64,000 bases of DNA from DAIDKA01 sp036521075. Its GTDB lineage: Bacteria; Pseudomonadota; Gammaproteobacteria; Steroidobacterales; Steroidobacteraceae. Under the pieces are notes generated by a model that saw only the letters and a list, made by a program, of their open reading frames with translations, ran no database searches and was not told where the DNA came from. The DNA is taken from positions 15,090 through 79,089 of the forward strand of contig DATDIL010000098.1 of NCBI GenBank assembly GCA_036521075.1, written 5' to 3'. This document shows, piece by piece, positions 25,999-35,230 of this stretch; the stretch's first letter is position 1; each line of letters opens with the position of its first letter. The position numbers were made by a program, and so were the translations under genes.

Positions 25999-26258
25999 CC
26001 GAACCGTCCCCAGGGCGTCCTGCTGTTTTAGGTTCAGAAGCCGCAGCTCTAGTTTTAATACGTCGGCGCAATTCTCTCCGGGTGGGTTTGGGTACAACGC
26101 GTGTCAGACAATTCCGACCGATGCTCAGTTACGCTATAGCCCAAACTGGCCATCTATCGGACTTCACCGCATCTGAAGAGGCGTATTGTCCGACGGCGAC
26201 ACGGTTTCCGTGGGGCGATACTTCAGGCGATTCATGCCACTGTCGGTCGCAGTTTCCT

Positions 26259-27470
26259 ATGACGATTGCCTGCCCGGACTGCGGCACGCTGCAGGAGCTG
26301 CCGCCGCTTCGACCCAAGACAGCGTCGCTGTGCCCGACCTGTGGTCATCACCTGGAACGCACCAGCGGGCGCAGTCAGGCCGCAGCCTTTGTGCTGGCGC
26401 TGGGAACCTTCACCCTCCTGTTTCCCGCCAATCTCGAACCGTTGATGAAGATCTCCATCCTGGGCGTCGAGCGGGAAACGCGCATTGGCTCGGGCGTCTT
26501 CAATTTATGGAATGATCAGTGGGCGCTGTTCGCCGTGCTGGTGGGGGCCTTCGCGGTGGTGCTTCCGTTTATCCGCTTTGGCCTGTTAGCTGCCGTATTG
26601 GCCTGCGTTCACACCGACTGGCGCCCGGCTTGGTTGGGCCGGGTCTATCGCTGGAGCCTACAGTTGGATGTTTGGGCGATGCCCGACGTCCTGCTGCTTG
26701 GCGCAGCAGTAGGTTACAGTCGCATCGAGGCGCGCATATCGGTCGATGTCGGTGTCGGTGGCATATGCCTGATCCTCGCGGCCGTCTGCGCCATGCTTTG
26801 CCGCGCAACGCTCGACCGTCGCTCGGTATGGCGCGCAGTGTCGCACGACCGGGCGTCCGCTCACCTGGGCGAGCCGGCGATATCCTGCACGGTGTGTGAT
26901 CTGGCAGTGCCAGCGCGCGACCCATCGCGCCGCTGTCCGCGCTGCGCTGCCACCTTGCACTCGCGCAAGCCCTACAGCACGTTACGCACTCTCGCGCTCG
27001 CCATCGCAGCCCTTGCGCTCTATGTTCCGGCCAATCTCTACCCGATGAACACGAACGTGCAGTTGGGCGATACCGTCAAGTATCGAATCATCGATGGCGT
27101 CAGCGATCTATTCAAAGCGGGCCTGTGGCCGTTGGGCGTCCTCATCTTCTGTACCAGCATCGCAATTCCACTGCTGAAGCTCGCGGGCTTGAGCTGGTTT
27201 CTGGTCTCGATCCGGCGGCGCTCGGCCAAAGCGCTGGTCTTCAGGACGAAGCTATACCGGCTGATCGATGAGATCGGTCGCTGGTCGAATGTCGATGTGT
27301 TTACCCTCGCGATATTCGTGCCCATGATTCAATTCGGGGGCCTTGCCACGGCTTCCGCCGGCATCGGCGGGGTCGCGTTCATTCTGGTGGTCACCCTTAC
27401 CATGACTGCCTCACGGCTGTTCGATCCGCGGCTCATGTGGGACGCCGCTGCGCAGCGGGCAATCGCATGA
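26259..27470 (+). CDS. pqiA: PqiA-like inner-membrane protein of a lipid-transport system
   Basis: Polytopic membrane protein of 403 aa with two zinc-ribbon/four-helix repeats. Each repeat begins with a Cys set (CPDCGTLQEL...CPTCGHHL; CTVCDLAVPARD...CPRCAATL) and is followed by FTLLFPANLEPLM or ALYVPANLYPMNT, the PqiA signature. PqiA is the inner-membrane partner of the PqiB MCE protein. ATG 26259 is chosen because MTIACPDCG is the normal family start; the frame is open upstream. Its stop overlaps the start of pqiB (ATGA). Confidence 0.9.
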   Translation: MTIACPDCGTLQELPPLRPKTASLCPTCGHHLERTSGRSQAAAFVLALGTFTLLFPANLEPLMKISILGVERETRIGSGVFNLWNDQWALFAVLVGAFAVVLPFIRFGLLAAVLACVHTDWRPAWLGRVYRWSLQLDVWAMPDVLLLGAAVGYSRIEARISVDVGVGGICLILAAVCAMLCRATLDRRSVWRAVSHDRASAHLGEPAISCTVCDLAVPARDPSRRCPRCAATLHSRKPYSTLRTLALAIAALALYVPANLYPMNTNVQLGDTVKYRIIDGVSDLFKAGLWPLGVLIFCTSIAIPLLKLAGLSWFLVSIRRRSAKALVFRTKLYRLIDEIGRWSNVDVFTLAIFVPMIQFGGLATASAGIGGVAFILVVTLTMTASRLFDPRLMWDAAAQRAIA

Positions 27471-28762
27471 CTGAATTGCCAAGAACCGAAGGTGCAGAGC
27501 AGCACACCACGGCGCACCAGCATAGCAACAGATGGCCGGGATGGATCTGGGCTGTGCCGCTTGCCGCGATCGCCATCGTCGCCTGGTTGGTCGTGCGCGA
27601 TATCGGGACGCGGGGCGTCGCAGTGACCGTGACCTTCGACAACGCGGGGCAAATGAAGGCAGATACGACTGAGGTGATATATCGGGGGATCGTCATCGGC
27701 AAGGTCAGCGATGTGGCGCTCGCCGCCGACGGTTCCAGGGCCGTGGCTCGCCTGCGCATTCATGCTGATGCAAAGAAGTATTTGCGCAGCGCGACCCGCT
27801 TCTACCTTGAGGGCGGGTCCCCGAGCCTGGCGGATCCCGCATCGCTAAAAGCAATCGTGGCCGGTCCCACCATCCAAATGGTCCCCGGCGCAGGGGCCCC
27901 AACGCGCTCATTTATGGGTCTGCTCGGCGAAGCGCCGGAGCGGCTGGCTGCTGCCGTTCCCTATCTGATCGCCTTCAGCGGCACCGTCGGCGATTTGAAG
28001 GCGGGTGCGCCGGTCACGCTGCTCGGTTTCAAGGTCGGCGAAGTGACGCAAGTCGGGCTGAGCATCGATGCGCAGCAAGGGAGCATTCACACGGTCACTG
28101 AGGTCGCGCTCGATCCGCTGCGTTTTCACATCAAAGGGACGATGCCCGGTACGACCGACTGGGTGCCGATCATGAACACGGCGTTGAAATCTCTTGTTGC
28201 GCATAACCTGCGTGCGCGGCTGACGCAATCACCACCGTTGGTGGGGTCCCGTGCAGTGGAGCTTGCCATCGTACCTGCGGCGCCGCCTGCCAGCTTCCAG
28301 GTCACTGATGGTTTTTTCGAAATCCCGACAGTCCAGGCCACTGGGTTGGACACCGTGGTACAAGGCATCGGTCAACTGCCTATTCGCGAGATTGGGAATA
28401 ACGTGCGCGACATCACCGAGCACCTCAAGGCACTCTCCTCCGCGCCCCAACTCAATGACAGTATCGTGCACCTGGATGACGCCTTGAAGCAGCTCGACCA
28501 GACACTGCGCGTGGCGGGACCGAAAGTCGCGCCAACTCTTCAATCGGTACACGAGACGGTCGAAAGTCTAAAAGCCACCGCACGTCAACTCGACAAGGCC
28601 GTGAGCTCCGCCCAAACCCTCATGGGCACGGATCCTGCCGCACCGGACGGCAGTCTGCAACCCGCACTCTTGCATGTCAGCGAGGCCGCGCGGGCGATAA
28701 GAGGGCTCGCGGACTATCTCGATGCCCATCCGGAAGGCCTGCTCAAGGGGCGTGGCAAGTGA
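27467..28762 (+). CDS. pqiB: PqiB-like MCE-domain protein (short form)
   Basis: Periplasmic lipid-transport protein with an N-terminal TM anchor (WIWAVPLAAIAIVAWLVV), two MCE domains (about residues 50-145, VTVTFDNAGQMKADTTEVIYRG...; about 165-270, YLIAFSGTVGDLKAGAPVTLLGFKVGEVTQV...), and a long helical C-terminal part that would form the needle-like tunnel. At 431 aa it is about 115 aa shorter than E. coli PqiB, which has three MCE domains; the middle one appears to be missing here. The first MCE aligns with MCE1 of E. coli PqiB and the second with MCE3. ATG overlaps the pqiA stop; its TGA overlaps the pqiC GTG. Confidence 0.87.
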   Translation: MTELPRTEGAEQHTTAHQHSNRWPGWIWAVPLAAIAIVAWLVVRDIGTRGVAVTVTFDNAGQMKADTTEVIYRGIVIGKVSDVALAADGSRAVARLRIHADAKKYLRSATRFYLEGGSPSLADPASLKAIVAGPTIQMVPGAGAPTRSFMGLLGEAPERLAAAVPYLIAFSGTVGDLKAGAPVTLLGFKVGEVTQVGLSIDAQQGSIHTVTEVALDPLRFHIKGTMPGTTDWVPIMNTALKSLVAHNLRARLTQSPPLVGSRAVELAIVPAAPPASFQVTDGFFEIPTVQATGLDTVVQGIGQLPIREIGNNVRDITEHLKALSSAPQLNDSIVHLDDALKQLDQTLRVAGPKVAPTLQSVHETVESLKATARQLDKAVSSAQTLMGTDPAAPDGSLQPALLHVSEAARAIRGLADYLDAHPEGLLKGRGK

Positions 28763-29358
28763 GCCGGCCGAAGGCGTGGACAGGCTGTCTGGTCCGGGTC
28801 TTGTGGCTCGGGCTAAGCGGCTTTGTCACTCTCGACGGATGCGCGTCCAGCCCGCCGGTGCAGTATTTCGCGCTCGAGCCGATCGCGGCCGGCGGCCCGC
28901 GGATCGCGCCGCGTTTGACCATCATCCAGGTCGCACAGGTGCACCTGCCGCCCACGCTCGATCAAAAGCAAATGGTGCGACATACCGGGCCCTACACGCT
29001 TCAGATCAGTGATCAGCATCGGTGGAGTGCACCGCTTGATGAAATGATCCGACGAGTGCTGAGCCAGGATCTCATCGAAATGCTGCCTCCTCACAGCGTG
29101 GTGCTCCCAAACGAGCCCGTGCCCTCGGCCACGCGGAAAATCGTCGTGAATGTTCTGGAGTTTGCTCCGGATGCAGCCGGTACGATTCAATTCAAGGGGA
29201 CCTGGTCCCTCATCGGCACGGGTCAGCCGCCACAGAGTCGATACGTCGCCCTCTCCGAAGCGGCTGACGCGAAAGACACGGCCGATCAGGTCAAAGGCAT
29301 GAGTCGCATCCTGAGTCGGCTGGCCATGCAGATGGCCCAGGCCGCCGCCGGACCTTGA
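28759..29358 (+). CDS. pqiC: PqiC-like outer-membrane lipoprotein (DUF330)
   Basis: 199-aa lipoprotein of the ABC-transport auxiliary family. Lipobox near residue 28 (FVTLDGCASSPPVQYFALEPI), with the family YFALEP motif directly after it. The DUF330 domain (RIAPRLTIIQVAQVHLPPTLDQKQMV..., IRRVLSQDLIEML) follows. PqiC docks the PqiB channel at the outer membrane. GTG start at 28759 overlaps the pqiB stop by 4 bp. Confidence 0.88.
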   Translation: MSRPKAWTGCLVRVLWLGLSGFVTLDGCASSPPVQYFALEPIAAGGPRIAPRLTIIQVAQVHLPPTLDQKQMVRHTGPYTLQISDQHRWSAPLDEMIRRVLSQDLIEMLPPHSVVLPNEPVPSATRKIVVNVLEFAPDAAGTIQFKGTWSLIGTGQPPQSRYVALSEAADAKDTADQVKGMSRILSRLAMQMAQAAAGP

Positions 29359-29488
29359 GGGTGAGCAGTCGTAAGAATCCACTGATACCGACTCCCCGCC
29401 ACGGACCATTTCGCTGTGGCCACGCCAGCGAGCAGTTTAAGCCCATGGTTCATCGGCTTTTCCAGGCACGCACGAGCGGAGGATTCAG

Positions 29489-29728
29489 ATGGCAGTGGCG
29501 TTGGTGCTGAATGGCATTCCGGATCTTCAGCCCTCCATGGCGCAGGGCCTGGAGTGCCTTGAATTGCTCCTGGCAGAGCGCCAAAAGGCTGGGTGCACGA
29601 TCACCCCGACCGAAGAGGCCGCCGTTGGAGTTCAGTATCGGATTCAGCACCCCGGTAACGGCGTCGAGGTCGTGTATCTGACGAACTATCCTGATCCGGC
29701 CAATGATGACTGGGATACCGGTGGCTAA
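29489..29728 (+). CDS. 79-aa hypothetical protein coupled to ligD
   Basis: Soluble acidic protein I do not recognise. No signal peptide, TM or obvious motif; it ends in Asp/Pro-rich NYPDPANDDWDTGG. A good ribosome site (GGAGG, 7-9 bases before the ATG) supports the start at 29489. The stop TAA overlaps the ATG of ligD (TAATG), so the two are translated together. The tight coupling suggests a function linked to LigD or the stress module, but nothing in the sequence proves it. Confidence 0.7.
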   Translation: MAVALVLNGIPDLQPSMAQGLECLELLLAERQKAGCTITPTEEAAVGVQYRIQHPGNGVEVVYLTNYPDPANDDWDTGG

Positions 29729-32322
29729 TGCGTAAGGCAAGCCGTACCCGGTCGAGGAAGAAATCACTCGCTCGCTATCAGGAGAAGCGGGATTTCACGC
29801 AGACGGATGAACCGAGCGGCCAGGGTGCCGTCTCGCCCTCCAAGCGGCTGCGCTATGTGATTCAAAAACATGCGGCCAGGCGATTGCATTATGATTTACG
29901 ACTCGAGCTCGACGGCGTCTTCAAGTCATGGGCGGTGACCAAGGGTCCCTCCATCGACCCCGCCGATAAACGCCTCGCGGTCGAGGTCGAGGATCATCCG
30001 CTCAACTACGGTGACTTCGAGGGCACGATTCCGCAAGGGCAGTATGGAGGCGGTACCGTGCAGCTCTGGGACCGCGGGTTCTGGTCTCCCACCGGAAACA
30101 AGAGCGCGCAGGAAGGACTGAAAAGTGGCGACCTTAAATTCACACTGCAGGGTGAGCGGCTGCAGGGCGATTGGGTGTTGGTGCGGATGAAGGGCAACCG
30201 CTTCGGTGGGAAGCGGACCAACTGGCTTCTGATCAAACATCGAGACGCGTCCGCCCGTCCCGGTGAGGCGCAAGCATTGCTGGATCGGGACCGTTCCGTG
30301 GCCTCGGGGCGGTCGATGGCGCAGATCGCCGCAGGCCTGAAGGCCGATGCGGTTTGGCGCAGCAACCGCGATGACAGGAGCCGCAAGGTGAAAAAAGGGC
30401 CGGCGCTAAGAACGCTGCCGATCTTTATCGATCCGCAGCTGTGCAAGCTGGTGGACCGCCCTCCGGCCGCTCCGGGCTGGGCCCACGAAGTGAAGCTCGA
30501 TGGTTATCGGGCCCAATTGCGAGTGCAGGGCGCAGAGGCACGCATTCGCACCCGCCGCGGTCTTGACTGGACCGAGAACTTTGCGGCGATCGCGAAGATC
30601 GCTCAAGGTCTTCCCGACAGCATCATCGATGGAGAGATTTGCGCGCTCGATCATCAGCAGATACCAAGCTTCGCGGCGTTACAGGCGGCCATTGCCGAGA
30701 ATCAGTCCCAGAACCTGGTGTTCTTCGCCTTTGACCTGTTGGCGACGGCGACCGAAGACCTGCGCCCGCTGCCCCTTGCAGAGCGCAAGCAGCGGCTGCA
30801 TGACCTGCTTGATCAGGCAAACCTGGGTGAGTCCATTCGGTATGTGGCTCACTTCGAGTCCAGCGCCGACACCGTGCTGCTTTCAGCGTGCAAGATGCAC
30901 CTGGAAGGAATCGTCTCCAAACGCCTGGATGGCGCGTACACCTCGGGGCGCACCGGTAGCTGGACCAAGGCCAAGTGCCGCACCGGTCATGAGGTGGTGC
31001 TGGGCGGCTGGACGTCCGCGGCGGGCCAGTTGCGTTCCTTGCTGGCCGGCGTGAATCGCGATGGGCATCTGGTGTATGTGGGTCGAATCGGCACCGGTTA
31101 CGGCACCGCGGTGGCATCCAGATTGTTGCCGACGCTGAAGAAGCTGACGCGGGAGGCTAGCCCATTCGGCGGCACGAATGCGCCGACGCGCGAAAAGGCT
31201 GTCCACTGGCTCAAGCCGACACTGGTAGCGGAGATCGAATTCGCGGGCTGGACCGCCACGGGCATGATCCGGCAAGCCTCCTTCAAGGGATTGCGGCGCG
31301 ATAAACCGGCCCGCGAAGTGGTCGCTGAAATGCCGAGCCCCGTGGCTGCCGCTGAGCAGGTAGCGGATGAAAGACTGGAGGCCAAGGTGAAACGCACGAC
31401 CAAGCGGTCGAATAATTCACGCGGATCGGCCACCGTGATGGGCGTCACCTTATCGAAACCGACGAAGATATTGTGGCCCGACGACGGGGAGGGCCAGGAG
31501 GTCAGCAAAGTCGATTTGGCGCGCTACTACGAAGCGGTCGGTGAATGGTTGCTGCCACATGTAATGGGCCGCCCCTGCTCTTTGGTGCGCGCTCCGGACG
31601 GTATTTCCGGGCAAGTGTTTTTTCAGCGCCATGCCATGGCCGGCATCGCCAATCTTTTTACCTTGGTTAAGGTCAAAGGGGATAAGGCCCCTTACGTGCA
31701 GATCGATCGGATCGAGACACTGGCCGCGGTGGCCCAGATAGCAGCGCTTGAGATTCATCCGTGGAACTGCGCGCCCGGTAATCCGGAAGTCGCGGGGCGT
31801 TTGGTGTTCGATCTGGATCCAGCGCCCGACATTAAATTCACGGCCGTGATTGCGGCAGCGCTGGAAGTGCGCGAACGACTCAAGCGGGTGGGACTGGAGT
31901 CCTTTTGCAAGAGCACCGGCGGCAAAGGCCTGCATGTCGTGACGCCCTTGACCCAGGGCCGGGATGGGGTCTCCTGGCCGGCAGCCAAGGATTTCGCGCA
32001 CATCATCTGTGCACAGATGGCACAGGACTCCCCGACCAAGTATCTGGACACGATGGCCAAGAAAGATCGAGTAGGCCGTGTTTTCCTGGACTACCTGCGC
32101 AATGATCGAACCGCCACCGCCGTTGCCGTCCTCTCCTCTCGAGCACGTGCGGGTGCGACGATTTCCATGCCCTTGCATTGGCGGGAGGTAAAGCCCGGGC
32201 TTGATCCGTCGCGCTACACAGTGCACAGCGGAGCCGCCCTTCTCAAGAAATCAAGACCCTGGGAGCAGTATTCACAGGCGGCGCGTTCGCTGGCGAGCGC
32301 CATCCGGCAAGTGACCGGCTGA
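29728..32322 (+). CDS. ligD: ATP-dependent DNA ligase LigD (phosphoesterase-ligase-polymerase)
   Basis: Multi-domain non-homologous end-joining enzyme, 864 aa. Residues about 40-170: 3'-phosphoesterase domain (YVIQKHAARRLHYDLRLE, EDHPLNYGDFEGTIPQGQYGGG). Residues about 230-530: ATP-dependent ligase with catalytic Lys at about 256 (EVKLDGYR) and the later motifs GEICALD and EGIVSKRLDGAY. Residues about 575-864: archaeo-eukaryotic primase-like polymerase (TKILWPDDG, LVFDLDPAPD with the metal Asp pair, GGKGLHVVTPL). The PE-Lig-Pol order is that of Pseudomonas LigD. No ku gene is in the window. Confidence 0.94.
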   Translation: MRKASRTRSRKKSLARYQEKRDFTQTDEPSGQGAVSPSKRLRYVIQKHAARRLHYDLRLELDGVFKSWAVTKGPSIDPADKRLAVEVEDHPLNYGDFEGTIPQGQYGGGTVQLWDRGFWSPTGNKSAQEGLKSGDLKFTLQGERLQGDWVLVRMKGNRFGGKRTNWLLIKHRDASARPGEAQALLDRDRSVASGRSMAQIAAGLKADAVWRSNRDDRSRKVKKGPALRTLPIFIDPQLCKLVDRPPAAPGWAHEVKLDGYRAQLRVQGAEARIRTRRGLDWTENFAAIAKIAQGLPDSIIDGEICALDHQQIPSFAALQAAIAENQSQNLVFFAFDLLATATEDLRPLPLAERKQRLHDLLDQANLGESIRYVAHFESSADTVLLSACKMHLEGIVSKRLDGAYTSGRTGSWTKAKCRTGHEVVLGGWTSAAGQLRSLLAGVNRDGHLVYVGRIGTGYGTAVASRLLPTLKKLTREASPFGGTNAPTREKAVHWLKPTLVAEIEFAGWTATGMIRQASFKGLRRDKPAREVVAEMPSPVAAAEQVADERLEAKVKRTTKRSNNSRGSATVMGVTLSKPTKILWPDDGEGQEVSKVDLARYYEAVGEWLLPHVMGRPCSLVRAPDGISGQVFFQRHAMAGIANLFTLVKVKGDKAPYVQIDRIETLAAVAQIAALEIHPWNCAPGNPEVAGRLVFDLDPAPDIKFTAVIAAALEVRERLKRVGLESFCKSTGGKGLHVVTPLTQGRDGVSWPAAKDFAHIICAQMAQDSPTKYLDTMAKKDRVGRVFLDYLRNDRTATAVAVLSSRARAGATISMPLHWREVKPGLDPSRYTVHSGAALLKKSRPWEQYSQAARSLASAIRQVTG

Positions 32323-32324
32323 GC

Positions 32325-34160
32325 GTGACGGCAGTGGGCTCTCTTGCGTTCACCGGCAGCTTCCCGCGCATCGAGGACTATGCACTCATCGGCAATGCCG
32401 AAAGCGTGGCACTGGTCGGCCGCAATGGCTCCATTGATTGGATGTGTCTGCCAAGATTCGACAGTGGCGCCGGTTTCTTTGCGTTGCTGGGGCGCCCGGA
32501 GCACGGCCGCTGGTTGATCGCACCGGCCGCGCCACCGATTCGGATCAGCCGTGCGTATCGGGACGGCACCGTGATTCTTGAGACATTGTTTGAAACCGCT
32601 ACGGGCTGCGCCGTCGTGATTGATTTCATGGCGCATCGGGGCAGGGTATCGGACCTTGGGCGCATCGTGAGAGGTGTGCAGGGCACTGTGACCATGAATA
32701 CCGAACTCACCATTGGCTTTGACTATGGATGCCTGGCGCCGTGGATATCGCGTAGGCGTGACGGCGGCCTGCAATTCACCGCCGGTCCTGACCGCTTCCT
32801 CGTCCACACGGCAGTGGAGCTGCGCAGCGAACCTTCGGGCGTGATCGGTGAGTTTCAGGTGCACGCCGGGGAGGAAGTCTCCTTTTCCTTGAGTTGGTCA
32901 CCCTCATACTGCCGTGCGCCCCGACCCGTGCGCCCCGCCGAGACCTTGGCGAAGGCGCACTCCTTCTGGTCCCAATGGATCCGCAAAGCTCGCGTGGACG
33001 GACCCTGGTCGGATGCCGCCCGTCGGTCGTTGCTGACGCTGAAGGCGTTTGCGCATCGCGAGACGGGCGGTATCGTCGCAGCGGCGACCACGTCATTGCC
33101 CGAAAAGATCGCGGGGACCCGCAATTGGGACTATCGCTTCTGCTGGCTGCGCGACGCCACCTTCGCACTGTATGCATTCCTGGGCGCTGGATTGCGCGAC
33201 GAGGCGAATGGATGGCGCGAATGGTTGATCCGGGCAGTCGGCGGAAGCCCCGAGATGCTCCAGGTGGCCTACGGCGTCGCAGGCGAGCGCCGCCTGCGTG
33301 AATATGAAGCCGCGTGGCTTCCAGGCTATGCAGGCTCCCAGCCAGTACGCATCGGCAACGCCGCCGCCAAGCAGCTGCAGATCGATGTATATGGCGAGGT
33401 GATTGACGCATTATATGTTGCCCGAAAGGCCGGCCTCGCGCCAAAAGCGGCGAGCTGGGCGCTGGAATGTGGACTACTCGGACATCTGGAGAAAATTTGG
33501 CAAACCGCTGATGAGGGCATCTGGGAAGTGCGCGGCGGACCCAGACATTTCACCCATTCAAAAGTGATGGCTTGGGTCGCATTCGACCGCGCGGCGCGTT
33601 CGGTGCTGGAATTTCACTTGGAAGGACCTCTCGAGCGTTGGCAGGCCGTGCGCGACACGATCCACGCCCAAGTGTGCGAGCGCGGGTTCGATAAGACCCA
33701 AAACTCCTTTGTGCAGGCCTATGGCAGCCCCGAGCTCGATGCCAGCCTGCTGCTGCTTCCCCTGGTCGGATTCCTGCCGCCCGATGATTCACGGATTCGC
33801 GGCACGCTCGCGGCCATTGAGGGATCGCTGATCCACAAAGGGTTGTGCCGACGGTATCAAAGCCAGACCGGGATCGATGGATTGGCTCCCGGTGAGGGCG
33901 CCTTCCTTGCCTGTAGCTTCTGGCTGGCGGACAACTACGTGCTGCAAGGCCGATTCGATGACGCGCGCGCGCTGTTCGAGCGACTTCTGGGGCTGCGTAA
34001 TGATGTGGGTCTGATGGCCGAGGAATACGATCCGCAGGAGCGACGGCAGTTGGGCAATTTTCCACAAGTTCTGGCGCATCTCGCCCTCATCAATACCGCG
34101 CGCAATCTGGCCGGCGCGGGCCCGGCCCACGACCGTTCGGCCGGGAGTAAGAGACCATGA
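32325..34160 (+). CDS. Glycoside hydrolase family 15 (trehalase/glucoamylase-like)
   Basis: 611-aa cytoplasmic protein with the trehalase-like N-terminal beta-sandwich (PRIEDYALIGNAESVALVGRNGSIDWMCLPRFDS) and the GH15 alpha/alpha barrel (GTRNWDYRFCWLRDATFALYAFL, GEGAFLACSFWLADNYVLQGR, MAEEYDPQERRQLGNFPQVLAHLALINTA). Acid/base Glu residues of the family fall in EGAFLAC and EEYDP. Substrate is likely trehalose or a short glucan. GTG 32325 starts 2 bp after the ligD stop. LigD plus GH15 plus SDR looks like a general stress or desiccation module. Confidence 0.9.
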   Translation: MTAVGSLAFTGSFPRIEDYALIGNAESVALVGRNGSIDWMCLPRFDSGAGFFALLGRPEHGRWLIAPAAPPIRISRAYRDGTVILETLFETATGCAVVIDFMAHRGRVSDLGRIVRGVQGTVTMNTELTIGFDYGCLAPWISRRRDGGLQFTAGPDRFLVHTAVELRSEPSGVIGEFQVHAGEEVSFSLSWSPSYCRAPRPVRPAETLAKAHSFWSQWIRKARVDGPWSDAARRSLLTLKAFAHRETGGIVAAATTSLPEKIAGTRNWDYRFCWLRDATFALYAFLGAGLRDEANGWREWLIRAVGGSPEMLQVAYGVAGERRLREYEAAWLPGYAGSQPVRIGNAAAKQLQIDVYGEVIDALYVARKAGLAPKAASWALECGLLGHLEKIWQTADEGIWEVRGGPRHFTHSKVMAWVAFDRAARSVLEFHLEGPLERWQAVRDTIHAQVCERGFDKTQNSFVQAYGSPELDASLLLLPLVGFLPPDDSRIRGTLAAIEGSLIHKGLCRRYQSQTGIDGLAPGEGAFLACSFWLADNYVLQGRFDDARALFERLLGLRNDVGLMAEEYDPQERRQLGNFPQVLAHLALINTARNLAGAGPAHDRSAGSKRP

Positions 34161-35230
34161 CACACATCGTCGTCATTACCGGGGCAAGCGCCGGCGTGGG
34201 GCGCGCCACCGCGAACGAATTTGCGCGTCATGGCTGCAATGTCGTGCTGCTGGCCCGCAATGCCGCGCGACTTGCCTCCGCGGCGCGTGAATGTCGCGCT
34301 TATGGCGTGCAGGCGTTGACGATTCCGACTGACGTCGCCGATGCAGCGGCCGTCGAAGCGGCGGCCTCGAGGATCGAGAAGGAATTCGGACCCATCGATA
34401 TCTGGGTGAATGTCGCGATGGCAACGGTATTCGCACCACTGGCCGACCTATCGGCAGAAGAATTCAAGCGCGGCACTGATGTCACCTATTTAGGTCAGGT
34501 CCATGGCACGATGTCGGCACTCAAGCGCATGCGCCAACGCGACCGCGGCGTGATCATTAACGTGGGGTCGGCGCTCGCGTACCGGGCAATACCGCTGCAA
34601 TCGGTGTACTGCGGCGCCAAATTCGCCGTCCGCGGCTTTACCGACTCGTTGCGTTCGGAAATCCTGCATGACCATCTGAAGGTGCATCTTTGCATGGTTG
34701 ATCTTCCCGCGATGAATACACCGCAATTCGATTGGTCATTGAACAAAACGGGAAGAAAAGCCCAACCCGTCGCGCCGATCTTTCAGCCGGAGGTGGGAGC
34801 GCGAGCGATCTATTTTGCTGCCTTTCACAGGCGGCGCAATGTATGGGTGGGATTTCCGACGATCAGGGCGATTCTCGCCGATCGCATCGTTCCGGGTCTT
34901 CTGGACCGGTATTTGGCCAAAGCCGGCTACCGCGGGCAGTTGACCCAAGAGCCGTCACCGGCATCTGCGCCCGCAAATCTATTTCACTCCGTCGCAGGAC
35001 CTTATGACGCTCACGGCCGCTTCGACGCTCAGTCGAAGCGCATAAGCTGGGAAATGGTCACGGACCGGCATCGAACCCTGTTCTGGTCGGTCGCCGGTGC
35101 AGCGCTCCTGATCGGCATGCACTTTCTCGCGCGCCGCAGTCCTCACCCGCGAAACGTGGCGGCGGGCCTGCCGCGCACCCCCGGTCGAAATCTCAGAAGC
35201 TTGCCTGCCAGAGGCTCCCGGCGCTTTTGA
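34157..35230 (+). CDS. SDR-family oxidoreductase with C-terminal TM extension
   Basis: Short-chain dehydrogenase: cofactor motif TGASAGVGRA near the N-terminus, NVGSALAYR, and the catalytic YCGAK (Tyr-x3-Lys). At 357 aa it is about 100 residues longer than a classical SDR. The tail holds NMVTDRHRTLFWSVAGAALLIGMHFLARR-type sequence, a hydrophobic segment followed by basic residues, suggesting membrane association. ATG overlaps the GH15 stop. The last 88 bp overlap the 3' end of the convergent SMP-30 gene. Confidence 0.9.
   Translation: MTHIVVITGASAGVGRATANEFARHGCNVVLLARNAARLASAARECRAYGVQALTIPTDVADAAAVEAAASRIEKEFGPIDIWVNVAMATVFAPLADLSAEEFKRGTDVTYLGQVHGTMSALKRMRQRDRGVIINVGSALAYRAIPLQSVYCGAKFAVRGFTDSLRSEILHDHLKVHLCMVDLPAMNTPQFDWSLNKTGRKAQPVAPIFQPEVGARAIYFAAFHRRRNVWVGFPTIRAILADRIVPGLLDRYLAKAGYRGQLTQEPSPASAPANLFHSVAGPYDAHGRFDAQSKRISWEMVTDRHRTLFWSVAGAALLIGMHFLARRSPHPRNVAAGLPRTPGRNLRSLPARGSRRF

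Noticed and set aside
26102..26150. Possible -35/-10 pair (TTCCGA and TATAGC, 17 bp apart) upstream of pqiA
   Set aside because: The -35 match is poor and many such pairs occur by chance; not listed as a feature.
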